Positions 4,801 through 5,176 of a stretch of DNA of 5,176 bases are shown one piece after another. The DNA is from Bacillota bacterium. Its GTDB lineage: Bacteria > Bacillota > DTU030. A program made the position numbers and the translations under genes. The notes beneath the pieces are model-generated. The model was not told the DNA's origin and did not search any database. It worked only from the letters and a program-made list of their open reading frames with translations. Position 1 is the stretch's first letter; each line of letters starts with the position of its first letter. The stretch is taken from contig DUVO01000017.1 in assembly GCA_012841005.1 (NCBI GenBank), positions 1 to 5,176 of the forward strand, given 5' to 3'.

Positions 4801-5176
4801 TTAGGAACTGGTGGCGGCGGCCCGCTGTTTTTCGGACCAGCCTATGCTTTTCTTTAATATGTTCAGGGCCTGGGCGGGGGCAATCTGCCCCAGGAGGCCG
4901 GCCGCCCACAGGACGTAGTCCCGGTCCCAGAAGAAGCGGGGCGCTTTGGGCTGAAGGACCAGGGGGTTTTGGTTGCGGCTGAAGGCCCGGGAGAGGATCT
5001 CTACCGGGTCATCCATGTGGGCAAAGATGCCGCCGGTCCCAATGACGTTGGGGACGTTGGTGAGGTCTTTTCCTTCCTGGATGAAGTAGAGGCCGGAGGG
5101 GGTGTAAAGCTCTTTCAGGGTCCCCACGTGGCGCTGGACGGCCAGTTCAACGACCGTGACCGCCAGGCCCCTTTCC
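4801..5176 (-). CDS. GlmL/MutL-family protein, C-terminal part (runs off right edge)
   Basis: The last 125 codons of a minus-strand gene are visible, ending in TAA at 4803-4801; the N-terminus is beyond the right edge. The diagnostic stretch is VQRHVGTLKELYTP, then FIQEGKDLTNVPNVIGTGG, then LQPKAPRFFWDRDYVLWAAGLLG near the end. This matches the C-terminus of the GlmL (MutL) family, ASKHA-type ATPase-fold proteins encoded next to glutamate mutase and related B12 aminomutases. They are thought to protect or reactivate the mutase by exchanging damaged cobalamin. IGTGG is the phosphate-binding-type glycine loop of that fold. It lies first in the visible part of the operon, upstream of the dehydrogenase and mutase, which independently supports the B12-mutase call. 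The true start and operon promoter lie outside the window. Confidence 0.8.
   Translation of the reverse strand, partial: ERGLAVTVVELAVQRHVGTLKELYTPSGLYFIQEGKDLTNVPNVIGTGGIFAHMDDPVEILSRAFSRNQNPLVLQPKAPRFFWDRDYVLWAAGLLGQIAPAQALNILKKSIGWSEKQRAAATSS

Overview
The window looks like chromosomal DNA of a GC-rich, thermophilic, probably acetogenic Clostridia-type bacterium close to Moorella. This is inferred from strong AGGAGG-type ribosome binding sites with GTG/TTG starts, a Gram-positive LexA box, the QueT-type transporter, a B12 mutase cluster and protein style; no search was possible, so the genus is a guess.

Left part (1-600): a partial, unrecognised minus-strand gene runs off the left edge. 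It is driven by a near-consensus sigma-A promoter whose 17-base spacer contains a LexA (DinR) box, so it is probably an SOS gene. Divergent from it is a small single-pass membrane protein gene (381-569) that lacks a normal start codon and is followed by a clean intrinsic terminator.

Middle (600-1950): queT, a queuosine-precursor ECF transporter S component, has its own promoter overlapped by an inverted repeat. An intergenic stretch with degenerate 7-base repeats follows, then a stand-alone classical thioredoxin (WCGPC). The thioredoxin gene is bracketed by inverted copies of the same two short intergenic repeat words. A long hairpin separates it from the convergent operon to the right.

Right part (1949-5176), all minus strand, transcribed right to left: the C-terminal part of a GlmL/MutL-family protein (likely B12-mutase accessory or reactivation ATPase), an opine-dehydrogenase-family NAD(P) enzyme, and a 549-residue protein joining an N-terminal cobalamin-binding domain to a glutamate-mutase-E-like barrel. 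Tight spacing suggests one operon whose start lies outside the window. Together they look like a catabolic or interconversion module for an amino-acid-like substrate: a coenzyme-B12 carbon-skeleton or amino mutase, its maintenance factor, and a redox partner. The substrate is unknown. The mutase lacks the usual Asp of the DxHxxG cobalamin motif (Cys instead) and does not keep the recognised glutamate-binding pocket, so it is the most likely undescribed system here.
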